A stretch of DNA of 64,000 nucleotides from Agromyces sp. 3263 (GCF_031456545.1 NZ_JAVDUV010000001.1:1426001-1490000), one strand, 5' to 3'. Positions 43,201 through 51,434 are shown, counted from the first letter of the stretch. Numbers and translations: made by a program. Notes: generated by a model from the letters alone, not told the origin.

Positions 43201-44628
43201 CGCGAGCCAGCCGTACTGGTAGTAGACGTCGATGTACGCGAAGTCGAGGTTGTCGTCGGTCGCGTCGGCCAGTTCGCCGATGCGCCGGTCGAGCTCACCC
43301 GAGACCACGTCGTAGCGCTGGTCCATGTAGTACGACTGGTCGAGCCAGTTCCAGCCCTTGGCCTTCTCGTCGGCGAGCTCGTCGCTGAACGCGTTCGCCT
43401 CGGGGTAGATCTCGGTCGCATTCAGGTGCACGCCGAACGAGGCGTTCCACTTCTTCCCCGCCTTCACGGCCGCGTTCAGCTCGTCGAGTCCCCCGGCGCG
43501 CTCGTTGAAGTTGTCGCCGTAGTCGGTGTTGGCCGAGTCGTGGCCCTCGCTCGTGAACCCCTTGAGCATGGCGACCTGGCCGAGTCCGTCGGTGTTCAGC
43601 GCGATGCGCTTCACGTCGTCGAGGGTGTGCAGGAACGGATGCGTCGCCTGCGACGCGAAGTTGAAGGGGATGTGCGTGATGACGTTCTCGGGGGTCTGGT
43701 CGCCCTTGTTGGGGGCGACGCGGATCTCCCGCATCGCGATCGCGCCGTCCTGCCAGTCGACGAGGTCGTCGTCGTTGGCGTCGGCCGTGATCGCCACCTT
43801 GACCCAGGGCAGCTCCTCGGTGACATCCGACCGCGCCGCCCGGTAGAGCCAGGGACCGCTCGCGATGCCGACCTCGACCCCGCCGTCGCCGTCGGAGACG
43901 GCCTGCCGCCAGAAGTTGCCGGCGTCCTTCGAGCTCGGCCCCGACGAGTCGTCGTAGAGCGCGTTCGTCGCGAAGGCCGCGGCGAGCTCGCCGGTGTTCG
44001 CGATGATCGCGTTGGATCCCCTGGGAGCCGCGTCGACCGCCGTCTCGGGTGTGACGGGCAGGAAGACGTCGCCCGACACATTGCGGTCGACCGAGAGGTT
44101 CGCCGCCGCGACCGCCGCGCCGGCCTCGGTCGACGAGACCGTGACGAGTCGATGATCGGGGATCTGGAGCGTCTTCACGACGCCGTCGGGGTCGACGATC
44201 CTCGTCACCCCGATCGTGACGACGTTGCCCTCGACCGAGAGCCGCACCTCGATCGACACGCCCTCGAGGCCCGTCGGCGTCAGCACGTACTCGGCGGCGC
44301 CGTCGCCGTCGGCGCGCGAGACGACGTCGACCGGCTGCGAGGTGCCGTTGATCGTCACCGTCGAGATCGTGACGTCGTTGCCGTGCATGACCGAGCCGGA
44401 GTCGCGGTCGGTGTACGTCGCCACCTGGGGGAACGCGGCGTCGGCCGTGACCGCGAGGTCGCTGCTGCGCAGGCCGAAGGAGGCGCCCGGCGCAGGGGTC
44501 GTGAACAGGTCGGCCGTGGCCGGTGCCGCGACGGCCGGCGTCGCCGCAAGCGGCACGAGCACTCCGCCGGCGACCGCGCACGCGAGTCCGAGTCGCCAGA
44601 GGCGGCCCGGGGGGCGTGATGAAGGCAT
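40264..44628 (-). CDS. Secreted GH101 endo-alpha-N-acetylgalactosaminidase
   Basis: A 1454-residue exoenzyme that removes Gal-beta-1,3-GalNAc (core 1) from Ser/Thr of mucin-type glycoproteins. A Sec signal peptide (residues 1-35, cut after TPAVAA) is followed by an N-terminal beta-sandwich, the GH101 barrel with candidate nucleophile Asp467 (FAYIDVYYQYGW) and acid/base Glu493 (VGSEWADKL), a galactose-binding-like region (~880-1040), a NEW3-type domain (~1045-1130), and two F5/8 type C modules (~1150-1290, ~1310-1454). The ATG at 44628 has GGAG 7 nt upstream; an ATG at 44640 carries that site inside its own codons. Last gene of the sugar operon. Confidence 0.88.
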   Translation of the reverse strand: MPSSRPPGRLWRLGLACAVAGGVLVPLAATPAVAAPATADLFTTPAPGASFGLRSSDLAVTADAAFPQVATYTDRDSGSVMHGNDVTISTVTINGTSQPVDVVSRADGDGAAEYVLTPTGLEGVSIEVRLSVEGNVVTIGVTRIVDPDGVVKTLQIPDHRLVTVSSTEAGAAVAAANLSVDRNVSGDVFLPVTPETAVDAAPRGSNAIIANTGELAAAFATNALYDDSSGPSSKDAGNFWRQAVSDGDGGVEVGIASGPWLYRAARSDVTEELPWVKVAITADANDDDLVDWQDGAIAMREIRVAPNKGDQTPENVITHIPFNFASQATHPFLHTLDDVKRIALNTDGLGQVAMLKGFTSEGHDSANTDYGDNFNERAGGLDELNAAVKAGKKWNASFGVHLNATEIYPEANAFSDELADEKAKGWNWLDQSYYMDQRYDVVSGELDRRIGELADATDDNLDFAYIDVYYQYGWLAQRLQDSLVDHGFRVGSEWADKLSENNTWSHWANDENYGGATNKGVNSQILRFVNNTQADVWNPDARLGTSHIVEFEGWTGQNDFPAFLENVWVANVPTKFLQHHEILRWTADRIDLEDGVSVSGTSAEDRSITVDGTEVLRGGAYLLPWSSKPGKDADKLYHFNPAGGQTTWHLTGDFAEASSLQLFSLGDAGRTKVADLPVVDGAVTIDAAAGLPYVLVAGKKATTASVLPQKASFGQGTPVVDPGFNATDLGAWNPDGAATIERDDLGRRAAVLGAGAASISQRLGELQPGTYAVSADIGIASGATRATTISVDVRGDAGEDAATSVDSSGAANLVASDPWHGTNLQRLRAYVTVTGNTRPTVTIAAGDGDAAVRVDNVRVVATDDPVPGDGVLVDEDFEQVDQGWGPFFKGDAGGSTDPRTHIAKRNEPYTQQGWNGRAFDMVLDGDFSLMAHEENRGLVYRTSEYTVPFEAGHRYRVSFDYQSGVAGAYSFVAGVDQAADGASKTVDLTAAEFGAVHETTEFAHEFDAPACGDPFIGIRRNAVGGTGADLILDDLRIVDLGEAETPGACARLTLAAPASGLVPGEANTFTTSFTNHEGEAATGVETTLAAPDGWTVAPVGAAGFESVAPGATVKTTWRVSAPADIEQGTYDLSAAAGYAVADGTRSVEASVAVPTLPAGLIPQSRLSIAGVSDSEPGTGDGSPLAAIDGNAATMWHSAWSQVNPDTPYPHWIALDLGDSYAVDGFDYQVRRGNGSIKRYELYLSADGSSWGTPVKAGEFASTTEVQHLSFEATEARYVKLVGLSAINGAAFAGANELNVWGTRQAAPTPLPKGAMSVVDVDSEELEGEDGAAANVIDGDSSTCWHSEWLNDSPAYPHHVSVDLGGSHELRGISIQQRPGSEPNGRIKGYEVYVSADGSDWGSPVATGELGAGTAPQPVMFDAPITAGFVKLVATSSHNGRPWASVAELEFFGTE

Positions 44629-44689
44629 CTTCGTCTCCATTCCCGCGTCGAAGCGACGCGTCCAGTTCGACCTGCGCCGACGGCGCAGT

Positions 44690-46621
44690 TCAGTCGAAGG
44701 TCTCGATGTACTCCTGCTCCGGTCCGAGCTCGGCCCGCTCGCGCAGCTCGACGGCATCGCCGAGTCGCTCGAGCTCGAGCACGGTGATGGTGTTCTCGCC
44801 GGCACGCAGGAGCGGGGCGGGCACGTAGTAGGTCGCCTGCGGCCCGATCTCCCAGTAGCGGCCCAGGAGGAACCCGTTGACCCAGGCGAACCCCTTGCCG
44901 AAGCCGGGGAACGCCAGGAACGTGTCGGCGGGCTCGTCGATCACGAGGGTCGCGGTCGCCAGTCCGGCGGATGCGTCGGCACCCGTGTCGGCGTGCTCGC
45001 CGGCGCCGACGCCCCCACCCATCGCCGATTCAGGCGAACGCCCGCTCGTCAGGACGGAATCCCCGAGGTCGTCCTGAGCCGGATGCGACATCCTGCGCTC
45101 GTCACGTCGCGCGAGCTGTGCGAGCTCCTGCTCGCCCCACTCGTCGAGCGGGAGCGCGCGGGTCGACCAGCGCTGCACGAGCCGGCGATCGAGCTGCACC
45201 CCGCCGAGGATGCCCTTGCCCTCGCCGAGCAGCGGCCCGTAGTTGATGCGGCCCTGGTTCTCGACGAGGAGCTCGAGCTCGACGGCGGCGCCTTCGCCCG
45301 GGATCCGCACGCCGGCGGCCGCCTGCTCGGCGTCGAGCACGGCGACGCGGATGCCGTCGACGAACACGGTCGCGCGGTCCCGCAGCCCCCGCACAGTGAG
45401 CAGGGCCCCACCGCGCGGCACGATCGGCCGAGACCGGTAGAGGGCGAGCCCGGCGTCGAGGCCGAGCTCCTCGAAGGTCGGCGGATGCGCCGCGTGCACC
45501 TCGTCCCCCCCGCGCCGCAGCGCATGCAGGAGTCCGGCGAGGGGCACGACCGCCAGGGACGCGGCCGGGAGGACCGGCGGAGTCGGGGGCGCGGCGGGCG
45601 GCAGGGCGCCGGTCTCGCGCACGAGCACGTCGCGGATGCGGCGGAACTTCTCGGTGATCGCACCGTTCTCGGCGACCGGTGCGTGCGAGTCGTAGCTCGT
45701 CTGCGTGGGCTGCAGGCGCGCGCCGTCGTGGTTCGCGCCCGACCAGAGGCCGAAGTTGGTGCCCCCGTGCGCCATGTAGAGGCTGAGCGAGCCGCCCGCG
45801 GCGAGGATGTCCGAGACGACCGCCGCCGAGCCCTCGGGCGTGCGCACGTGATGCGGATCGCCCCAGTGGTCGAACCATCCGTTCCAGAGCTCGGCGCACA
45901 CGAAGGGCTCGCCGGCGCGACGATCGCGCAGCAGCGCCGCTGCACGCGGAGCCTGCGAGCCGAAGGTCGCCGTCGCGAGCACGCCCGGAACGCTTCCGCC
46001 GTCCTGCATGAGGTCGGTCGGGCCGTCGGCCGTGTAGATCAGCTCGGTCACGCCGCCCGCGACGAGGCGGTCGTGCAGCCACGAGAGGTAGTCGGCGTCG
46101 TCGCCGTAGCTGCCGAACTCGTTCTCGAGCTGCACGGCCACGACGGGCCCGCCGCTCGACGCCTGCAGTGGTGCGAGGCGCGGGAGCAGCTGGTCGAACC
46201 AGGTGCTCACCGCGGCGAGGTAGGCCGGATCGCTCGACCGCAGCCGCATGCCGGGCGCACCCGACAGCCAGGCGGGGAAGCCGCCGTTGTCCCACTCGGC
46301 GCAGATGTACGGGCCAGGACGCACGATCGCGTCGAGGCCGACCTCGGCCGCGATCTCGAGGAAGCGCGCGAGGTCGCGCCATCCGGTCCAGTCGAGCTCG
46401 CCGCGGCGCCGCTCGTGGAAGTTCCACGCGATGTAGGTGTCGACGGTGTTCAGGCCGAGCGCGGCAAGCCGCTCGAGCCGATCGCGCCAGAGGTCGGGGT
46501 GCACCCGGAAGTAGTGGACCGAGCCCGAGAGGATGCGGTGGGGACGGCCGTGACGGAGGAAGCCGCCGTCGACGACGGTCAGGGCGCTCGTCGGGGTGGC
46601 TTCGACGATCGTCTCGCTCAC
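44690..46621 (-). CDS. GH35 beta-galactosidase (cytoplasmic)
   Basis: A 643-residue glycoside hydrolase that removes terminal beta-galactose. The GH35 barrel has RPGPYICAEWDNGGFPAWL, acid/base Glu168 in VQLENEFGSYG, nucleophile Glu244 in CAELWNGWFDHWG, and YMAHGGTNFG. Two C-terminal beta domains follow. No signal peptide, so it acts on imported sugar. Residues ~515-545 form a Gly/Asp/Ser-rich linker absent from typical members; its DNA contains a fragment of the 145-bp repeat. GTG at 46621 overlaps the permease stop (GTGA). Confidence 0.92.
   Translation of the reverse strand: MSETIVEATPTSALTVVDGGFLRHGRPHRILSGSVHYFRVHPDLWRDRLERLAALGLNTVDTYIAWNFHERRRGELDWTGWRDLARFLEIAAEVGLDAIVRPGPYICAEWDNGGFPAWLSGAPGMRLRSSDPAYLAAVSTWFDQLLPRLAPLQASSGGPVVAVQLENEFGSYGDDADYLSWLHDRLVAGGVTELIYTADGPTDLMQDGGSVPGVLATATFGSQAPRAAALLRDRRAGEPFVCAELWNGWFDHWGDPHHVRTPEGSAAVVSDILAAGGSLSLYMAHGGTNFGLWSGANHDGARLQPTQTSYDSHAPVAENGAITEKFRRIRDVLVRETGALPPAAPPTPPVLPAASLAVVPLAGLLHALRRGGDEVHAAHPPTFEELGLDAGLALYRSRPIVPRGGALLTVRGLRDRATVFVDGIRVAVLDAEQAAAGVRIPGEGAAVELELLVENQGRINYGPLLGEGKGILGGVQLDRRLVQRWSTRALPLDEWGEQELAQLARRDERRMSHPAQDDLGDSVLTSGRSPESAMGGGVGAGEHADTGADASAGLATATLVIDEPADTFLAFPGFGKGFAWVNGFLLGRYWEIGPQATYYVPAPLLRAGENTITVLELERLGDAVELRERAELGPEQEYIETFD
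45028..45056 (-). repeat. Fragment of the 145-bp repeat inside the GH35 gene
   Basis: A 29-bp stretch TCAGGCGAACG-2-CGCT-2-TCAGGACGGA matches the complement of repeat copy B (about 51319-51349) at 25 of 29 positions by eye. It encodes part of a low-complexity linker. Confidence 0.45.
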
Positions 46622-47529
46622 TTCACCGCCCCCGCCGTGAGGCCCGCGCGCCAGAACCGCTGCAGGCCGAGGAAGGCGATGATGAGCGGCACGACCGACA
46701 GCAGGGCCGCGACGACCACGGTGCCGGCGGGCACCTGGCCGTTGCTGCCGGCCCAGGTGACGAGGCCGACGGTGACCGGCTGCAGGGAGCTGTCGTTCAG
46801 CACCATCAGCGGGAGCAGGAAGTTGTTCCAGACCTCGACGAACTGGAACAGGAAGATCGTCACGAGCGCCGGCGACATGATTCGCACGCCGATCGAGAAG
46901 AAGATGCGGAACTCCCCCGCGCCGTCGATTCGGCCGGCCTCGATGAGCTCGTCGGGCACCGATTGGGCGGCGAAGACCCGTGCGAGGTACACGCCGAAGG
47001 GGCTCACCACACTCGGCAGCAGCACCGCGAGCGGGTTGTTGAGCAGCCCGACCTGGTTGAACATCAGGAACAGCGGCAGGGTGAACATCACCTTCGGGAT
47101 GAGGACGGCGGCCAGGATGACGCCGAAGACGACCCCGCGCCCGCGGAACTCGTACTTCGCCAGGGCGTACCCCGCCAGGGCGGACAGCAGCGTGCCGACG
47201 ATCGCCGAGACGCCCGCGTAGAACACGCTGTTGAGCATCCACCGGCCGAAGATGCCGTCGGCCGAGCCGAACACGAGCGCGATGTTGTCGAACAGGCCGA
47301 AGCCGTCGAACCAGAGGCCCGGCTCCGAGAACTGGCGGCCGGCCGGCTTCGTCGCGGCGACCACGAGCCACCAGATCGGCACGATGAAGTAGAGCGCCGA
47401 GAGGCCGAGCAGCGCGAACACGCCGAGCCTGGACGCGAGGTTCGCGTCGCGGTCCGAGCTGCGCTGGCGCGAGGCATCCTGATCCGTCCGGGGCGGCCGA
47501 TCGGCCGACACCAGGGTCGGAGCGGTCAT
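46618..47529 (-). CDS. Sugar ABC transporter permease (MalG type)
   Basis: A 303-residue inner-membrane protein of the CUT1 carbohydrate importer family with six helices. The EAA loop that contacts the ATPase reads EAGRIDGAGEFRIFFSIGVRIMSPAL. The N-terminal ~35 residues are polar and cytoplasmic. Its ATG overlaps the stop of the upstream permease gene, and its stop overlaps the GH35 start, so the operon is tightly coupled. As usual for CUT1 systems in actinobacteria no ATPase is encoded here; a shared MsiK-type ATPase elsewhere is expected. Confidence 0.9.
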   Translation of the reverse strand: MTAPTLVSADRPPRTDQDASRQRSSDRDANLASRLGVFALLGLSALYFIVPIWWLVVAATKPAGRQFSEPGLWFDGFGLFDNIALVFGSADGIFGRWMLNSVFYAGVSAIVGTLLSALAGYALAKYEFRGRGVVFGVILAAVLIPKVMFTLPLFLMFNQVGLLNNPLAVLLPSVVSPFGVYLARVFAAQSVPDELIEAGRIDGAGEFRIFFSIGVRIMSPALVTIFLFQFVEVWNNFLLPLMVLNDSSLQPVTVGLVTWAGSNGQVPAGTVVVAALLSVVPLIIAFLGLQRFWRAGLTAGAVK

Positions 47530-48566
47530 CGTTCGCCTCGATTCGTGAGCTTGAAGAACGTGAACGAGATCACGCCCACGACGAGGGCGAGCACGACCGA
47601 CTGCGCCGCCGCATACGGGTAGTTCTGTGCTGTCACCTGCGCCTGGGCCGCCATGAGCGGGGTGAACGTGTTGCTGATGGCGCCGCCCGAGATGGCCTTC
47701 AGCACGGTCGGCTCGTTGTAGAGCTGCGCCGAGCCGATGATCGAGAAGACGGTGGTGAGCACCAGCGCCGGTCGCACCATGGGGATCTTGATGCTCCACG
47801 CGATGCGCATCGGCCCGGCACCGTCGAGGCGGGCGGCCTCGATCGTCTCGGCGGGGATGGTCTGCAGCGAGGAGTAGATGATGAGCATGTTGTAGCCCGT
47901 CCATCCCCACGTCACGATGTTCGCGATCGACCAGAGCACGAGCTCGGGCGCGAAGAACGGGATGGAGGCGCCGAAGGTGTTCTCGAGGAAGGTGTTGATC
48001 GGGCTCGTCACCGGCGAGTAGAGGAACGACCACATCACCGCGGCGATGACCCCCGGCACGGCGTAGGGCAGGAACGCGGCGAGCCGGAAGAAGCCCTTGC
48101 CCCGGGCGGAGCGGGAGTCGAGCAGGAGTGCGAGCCCGAGCGCGATGCCGAGCATGAGCGGCACCTGGACGAGGCCGAAGAGCGCGACCCGCCCGAACGA
48201 GGCGAGGAACTCGCCGTCGCCGAGCAGCCGGGTGTAGTTCGCGATCGGCGTGAACTCGAGCGTCGGCGCCTCGAGACCGAGGCCGGAGCGCTGCAGCGTG
48301 AACAGGCTCTGCACGAAGGCGAATGCGATCGGCACGAGGTACATCGCCACGAAGAGCACGCCGAACGGCAGCAGGAAGAGCATCGGCGTGCGCCAGCGGC
48401 CTGCGCCCCGCCCGCGAGCCGCGCCGCCGGGGGCCGCGCCGCCCGGTGTCACGCCGCCGGGCGTCGCAACGCTGGGCGACGCACCACGGCGGCGGGCGCT
48501 CCCGGGCGGGCGGGTCCGGTACCCGGTGTCGGCGGTCGTGACCGCCCGTGTGGATGTGGTGACCAT
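47526..48566 (-). CDS. Sugar ABC transporter permease (MalF type)
   Basis: A 346-residue inner-membrane permease of the CUT1 family, partner of the MalG-type protein. About six helices follow a 60-residue cytoplasmic N-terminus containing a GGVTPGGAAPGGAA repeat that is unusual for the family. EAA loop: EAARLDGAGPMRIAWSIKIPMVRPAL. The ATG at 48566 lies 85 nt after the binding-protein stop, a gap with a hairpin that may lower permease expression relative to the binding protein. Confidence 0.9.
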   Translation of the reverse strand: MVTTSTRAVTTADTGYRTRPPGSARRRGASPSVATPGGVTPGGAAPGGAARGRGAGRWRTPMLFLLPFGVLFVAMYLVPIAFAFVQSLFTLQRSGLGLEAPTLEFTPIANYTRLLGDGEFLASFGRVALFGLVQVPLMLGIALGLALLLDSRSARGKGFFRLAAFLPYAVPGVIAAVMWSFLYSPVTSPINTFLENTFGASIPFFAPELVLWSIANIVTWGWTGYNMLIIYSSLQTIPAETIEAARLDGAGPMRIAWSIKIPMVRPALVLTTVFSIIGSAQLYNEPTVLKAISGGAISNTFTPLMAAQAQVTAQNYPYAAAQSVVLALVVGVISFTFFKLTNRGER

Positions 48567-48603
48567 GTCGTCCTGCGCTGGGTGGGATGGTGGCGGTTCG
48601 TGC

Positions 48604-48635
48604 GGGCCGGAGCGGCGAGGTCGTCGCCCCGGCCC
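48604..48635 (-). other. Hairpin between binding-protein and permease genes
   Basis: GGGCCGG (48604-48610) and CCGGCCC (48629-48635) with partial inner pairing. Position between the two genes suggests mRNA protection or partial termination. Confidence 0.4.
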
Positions 48636-48651
48636 GGGAGGATCGTGGAGG

Positions 48652-49938
48652 CTACTCCGAGACCGAGAGGCCCTGCGCCTCGAGGGCGTCGACGGTCTGC
48701 TGCTGGGTTCCGGTCAGCGCATCGGCGAACGTGCCCTGGCCCGACCAGGCCTTACCGAGCCCGTCGTCGAGGAAGCCGACCGCCTCGGGCATGTTCGGAC
48801 CCCAGGTCCAGCCGGTGGTCACGTGCGGGGAGGCCTCGGCGAACACGTCGAAGATCACCTGGTCGCCGAAGTACGGGTCGGGCTCCGTCAGCGCCGGCAG
48901 GTCGAGCAGGTCGGTCGCGGCCGGGTAGAGCGCGGCGGCTTCGACGAGACCCGAGTACGCGTCGGCATCCGTGCTCATCCAGTGCGCGAAGTCCCACGCC
49001 GCCGCCGGGTCGTCGCAGCCCTCGAGCACGGCCGTCGCCGAGCCGCCGACGTTGCCGACCTTGTCGTCGCCGGCGTTCCACTGCGGCATCGGGGCGACCG
49101 CCCACTTGCCGGCGCCGTCTGCGGCGCTGCCCTTCAGGACGCCGGCGATCCAGACCGCGCCGACGTGGGTCGCGATGGAGCCGTCACCGAGGCCGGTGTA
49201 CCAGGACTGGTCCCACATCGGGGCGGGGCTGATGAGGCCGGCGTCGGTGAGGCCCTGCCAGTAGGCGGCGACCTCCTGACCCGCGTCGGAGTCGATCGAG
49301 ACGTTCCAGCTGTCGCCGTCGACCGCGAACCAGGGCGCCTCGGCCTGCCAGTCGAACCCGGCGTAGTCGTAGTTCAGGTAACTCGCCGAGAGGTACTTGC
49401 CCGCAGCCTTGAGCTGCTCGCCGGCGGCCTGGTACTCGGACCACGTGGTCGGCACGGCGATGCCGAGGGAGTCGAACACCTCCTTGTTGTAGAACAGGGC
49501 CATCGGACCCTGGTCGACGGGAGCGCCGTAGACCGCGTCGCCGATGCTCACGGCCGACCACGTCGCCGGCGTGAACTCGCCCTCGCTGTCGGCGGCGAAC
49601 TCCGCCACGTCCTCGAGGGCGCCCTGCGCCGCGAAGCTCGTGAGCGTCTCGTACCCGACCTGCGCGAGGCACGGCGCGTTGCCGGCGGTGACCGCGTTGA
49701 GCATCTTGTCGTAGCCGCCCTGGCTGCCCGGGGAGACCTCCTCGTAGGTGACGACGACGTCGTCCTGGGCGGCGTTGTACGCGTCGACCGCATCGGCGTA
49801 ACCGGGGGCCCAGCCCCAGAACGTGACCTCGGACGGGCCGGTGTCCGCCGACCCGGCGGCACCGGAGCATCCGGCGAGTGCCAGGCCGATGCCCAGGGCA
49901 CCGGTGATCCCCACGGTGCGCATGACTGTCTTCTTCAC
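48652..49938 (-). CDS. Sugar ABC transporter substrate-binding lipoprotein
   Basis: A 428-residue extracellular binding protein of family 1, anchored by a lipid at Cys24 (lipobox LALAGC). The mature part has EVTFWGWAPGYADAV, DVVVTYEEVSPGSQGGYDKML and the middle PVDQGPMALFYNKEVFDSLGI segment typical of CUT1 proteins. The GTG at 49938 has GGAGAGG 8 nt upstream. It presents the sugar to the two permeases encoded downstream. Context with GH101 and GH35 suggests a Gal-GalNAc disaccharide as ligand (inference). Confidence 0.92.
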   Translation of the reverse strand: MKKTVMRTVGITGALGIGLALAGCSGAAGSADTGPSEVTFWGWAPGYADAVDAYNAAQDDVVVTYEEVSPGSQGGYDKMLNAVTAGNAPCLAQVGYETLTSFAAQGALEDVAEFAADSEGEFTPATWSAVSIGDAVYGAPVDQGPMALFYNKEVFDSLGIAVPTTWSEYQAAGEQLKAAGKYLSASYLNYDYAGFDWQAEAPWFAVDGDSWNVSIDSDAGQEVAAYWQGLTDAGLISPAPMWDQSWYTGLGDGSIATHVGAVWIAGVLKGSAADGAGKWAVAPMPQWNAGDDKVGNVGGSATAVLEGCDDPAAAWDFAHWMSTDADAYSGLVEAAALYPAATDLLDLPALTEPDPYFGDQVIFDVFAEASPHVTTGWTWGPNMPEAVGFLDDGLGKAWSGQGTFADALTGTQQQTVDALEAQGLSVSE

Positions 49939-50042
49939 TGCTGCCTCTCCTTTGAATGAGCGCGGAATGCGTCGTGCAACGAACCAGGCCCGGCGCGGTC
50001 TCGGGTGCAGAGGCTGCGGGGCGCGTTCCGATGGTGCCACAC

Positions 50043-50060
50043 CTTGTTAGCGATAACAAG
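50043..50060. promoter_or_regulatory. LacI-type operator O1
   Basis: Palindrome CTTGTTAGCGATAACAAG with 7-bp arms around GCGA, about 105 bp upstream of the binding-protein GTG. LacI-family operators usually have this TTA-GCG-TAA form. Confidence 0.75.
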
Positions 50061-50095
50061 TCCGGCTTGCCAAGATTTCCGCGCCAACATCAATG

Positions 50096-50113
50096 GTGAA
50101 TGGCGATAACATG
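50096..50113. promoter_or_regulatory. Second, weaker LacI operator half-site
   Basis: Contains GCGATAACA (50103-50111), the same 9 bases as in O1, 53 bp away (about five helical turns) and 33 bp before the lacI-type ATG. It could allow looping and autoregulation. Confidence 0.5.
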
Positions 50114-50145
50114 TTTCCGCTAGCACCGCGAGAGGAGGCATCGAC

Positions 50146-51216
50146 ATGTCCAACACCCGTCGACTCGACGCGACCGGTCGCGAGCGCACTCCGAGCATGG
50201 CCGACGTCGCGGCGCACGCGGCGGTCTCGGCGCAAACGGTCTCCCGCGTGCTCAGCGGCCACCCCAACGTGCAGCCCGCGACCCGGGCCCGCGTCCTGGC
50301 GTCGGTCGACGTGCTCGGCTACCGCATGAACAGCGCGGCGCGCGCCCTCTCCTCGGGTCGCACCCGCACGATCGGCGTGGTCGTGCTGCCGACCATCGAC
50401 TACTCGGGGTCGGCCGTCACCCACGGCGTCGAATCGGCCGCCCGCCGCGCCGGCTACGCCGTGAACATCTCGACCGCGAGCTCACCCGATCCGGCCGCGA
50501 TCGCCGCGGCGATGACCCGTCTCGAGCAGCAGTCGGTCGAGGGCATCGTGCTCGTCGTCCCCGTTCCCACCGGCACCGACGCCGTCGAGGCCATCGCCCG
50601 CCGCATCCCGACCGTGACCATCGACGGTTCGCGAACGGACTCGAGCGAGGTCGTCGCCATCGACCAGTTCGAGGTCGGCCGCCTCGCGACCGAGCACCTG
50701 CTCGAGCTCGGCCATCCCACCGTCTGGCACGTCGCCGGCCCCGACGAATGGCTCGACTCGACGGGTCGTACCGCCGGATGGCGGTCGGCGCTCGACGCGG
50801 CCGGCCGCGATGCGCCGCCCCTGCTGCACGGCGACTGGTCACCCGAATCCGGATACCAGGCCGGCCTGCTGCTCGGCCGCATCCCCGAGGCCACCGCCGT
50901 GTTCGTCGCGAGCGACGAGATGGCGTTCGGCGTCATCCGCGCCCTGCACGAACTCGGCCGGCGGGTGCCCGAGGACCTCTCGGTCGTCGGCGTCGACGAC
51001 ATCGCGCTGGCCGCGTACTGCAGCCCCGCGCTCACCACGGTGGCGCAGCCGTTCGGCGAGATCGCGGCGCTCGCGGTCGAGCACCTGCTCCGCCGCATCG
51101 ACGACCCGACGGCGGCACCGACGTCGACCGACGTCGCCGCCCAGCTGGTGGTCCGCGCGAGCACGGCCCGGTACTCGGGCGCTGCCGCAGAGGCCGGCGA
51201 GTCCGCACCGCGATAG
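50146..51216 (+). CDS. LacI-family transcriptional regulator
   Basis: A 356-residue repressor. Residues 17-65 form the LacI helix-turn-helix and hinge (SMADVAAHAAVSAQTVSRVLSGHPNVQPATRARV). The remainder is the periplasmic-binding-protein-like sugar domain (IGVVVLPTIDYSG, SVVGVDDIALAAY). ATG at 50146 with AGGAGG 8 nt upstream. Divergent from the ABC-GH35-GH101 operon with a palindromic operator between them, so it is the evident regulator of that locus. Repeat copy B begins 11 bp after its stop codon. Confidence 0.92.
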   Translation: MSNTRRLDATGRERTPSMADVAAHAAVSAQTVSRVLSGHPNVQPATRARVLASVDVLGYRMNSAARALSSGRTRTIGVVVLPTIDYSGSAVTHGVESAARRAGYAVNISTASSPDPAAIAAAMTRLEQQSVEGIVLVVPVPTGTDAVEAIARRIPTVTIDGSRTDSSEVVAIDQFEVGRLATEHLLELGHPTVWHVAGPDEWLDSTGRTAGWRSALDAAGRDAPPLLHGDWSPESGYQAGLLLGRIPEATAVFVASDEMAFGVIRALHELGRRVPEDLSVVGVDDIALAAYCSPALTTVAQPFGEIAALAVEHLLRRIDDPTAAPTSTDVAAQLVVRASTARYSGAAAEAGESAPR

Positions 51217-51226
51217 CGTCGCCGAG

Positions 51227-51371
51227 CCGGGCCGATGGTCCGGGCCCGCCTGTCCGCGCCGACCTCCACCTCCAGCAGGCTCGATTCAGGCATTCGGCCG
51301 CGATTCAGGCACTGATCGCGACGTCCGTCCTGAATAGCGCCCGTTCGCCTGAGCAGCCCTCGAGCGGATGC
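51227..51371 (+). repeat. 145-bp dispersed repeat, copy B
   Basis: Same orientation as copy A at 39950-40094. It lies between the convergent LacI and glyS genes. The three ATTCAGG/CCTGAAT words are conserved but the third is altered to CCTGAATAGCG, so the inverted repeat is less perfect than in copy A. Confidence 0.85.
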
Positions 51372-51434
51372 CGCGCGAGCGGAGCGGGCGCGAACGCGCG
51401 TCCGGCGCGAGCCGGCGACCTGCGACGGCGCGGG

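Noticed and set aside
40318..44619. 1433-codon plus-strand frame opposite the GH101 gene
   Set aside because: Arg/Asp/Val-rich antisense translation; GH101 catalytic motifs are on the other strand.
44216..47221. 1001-codon plus-strand frame opposite GH101/GH35/permease genes
   Set aside because: Spans several well-supported minus-strand genes and shows only antisense composition.
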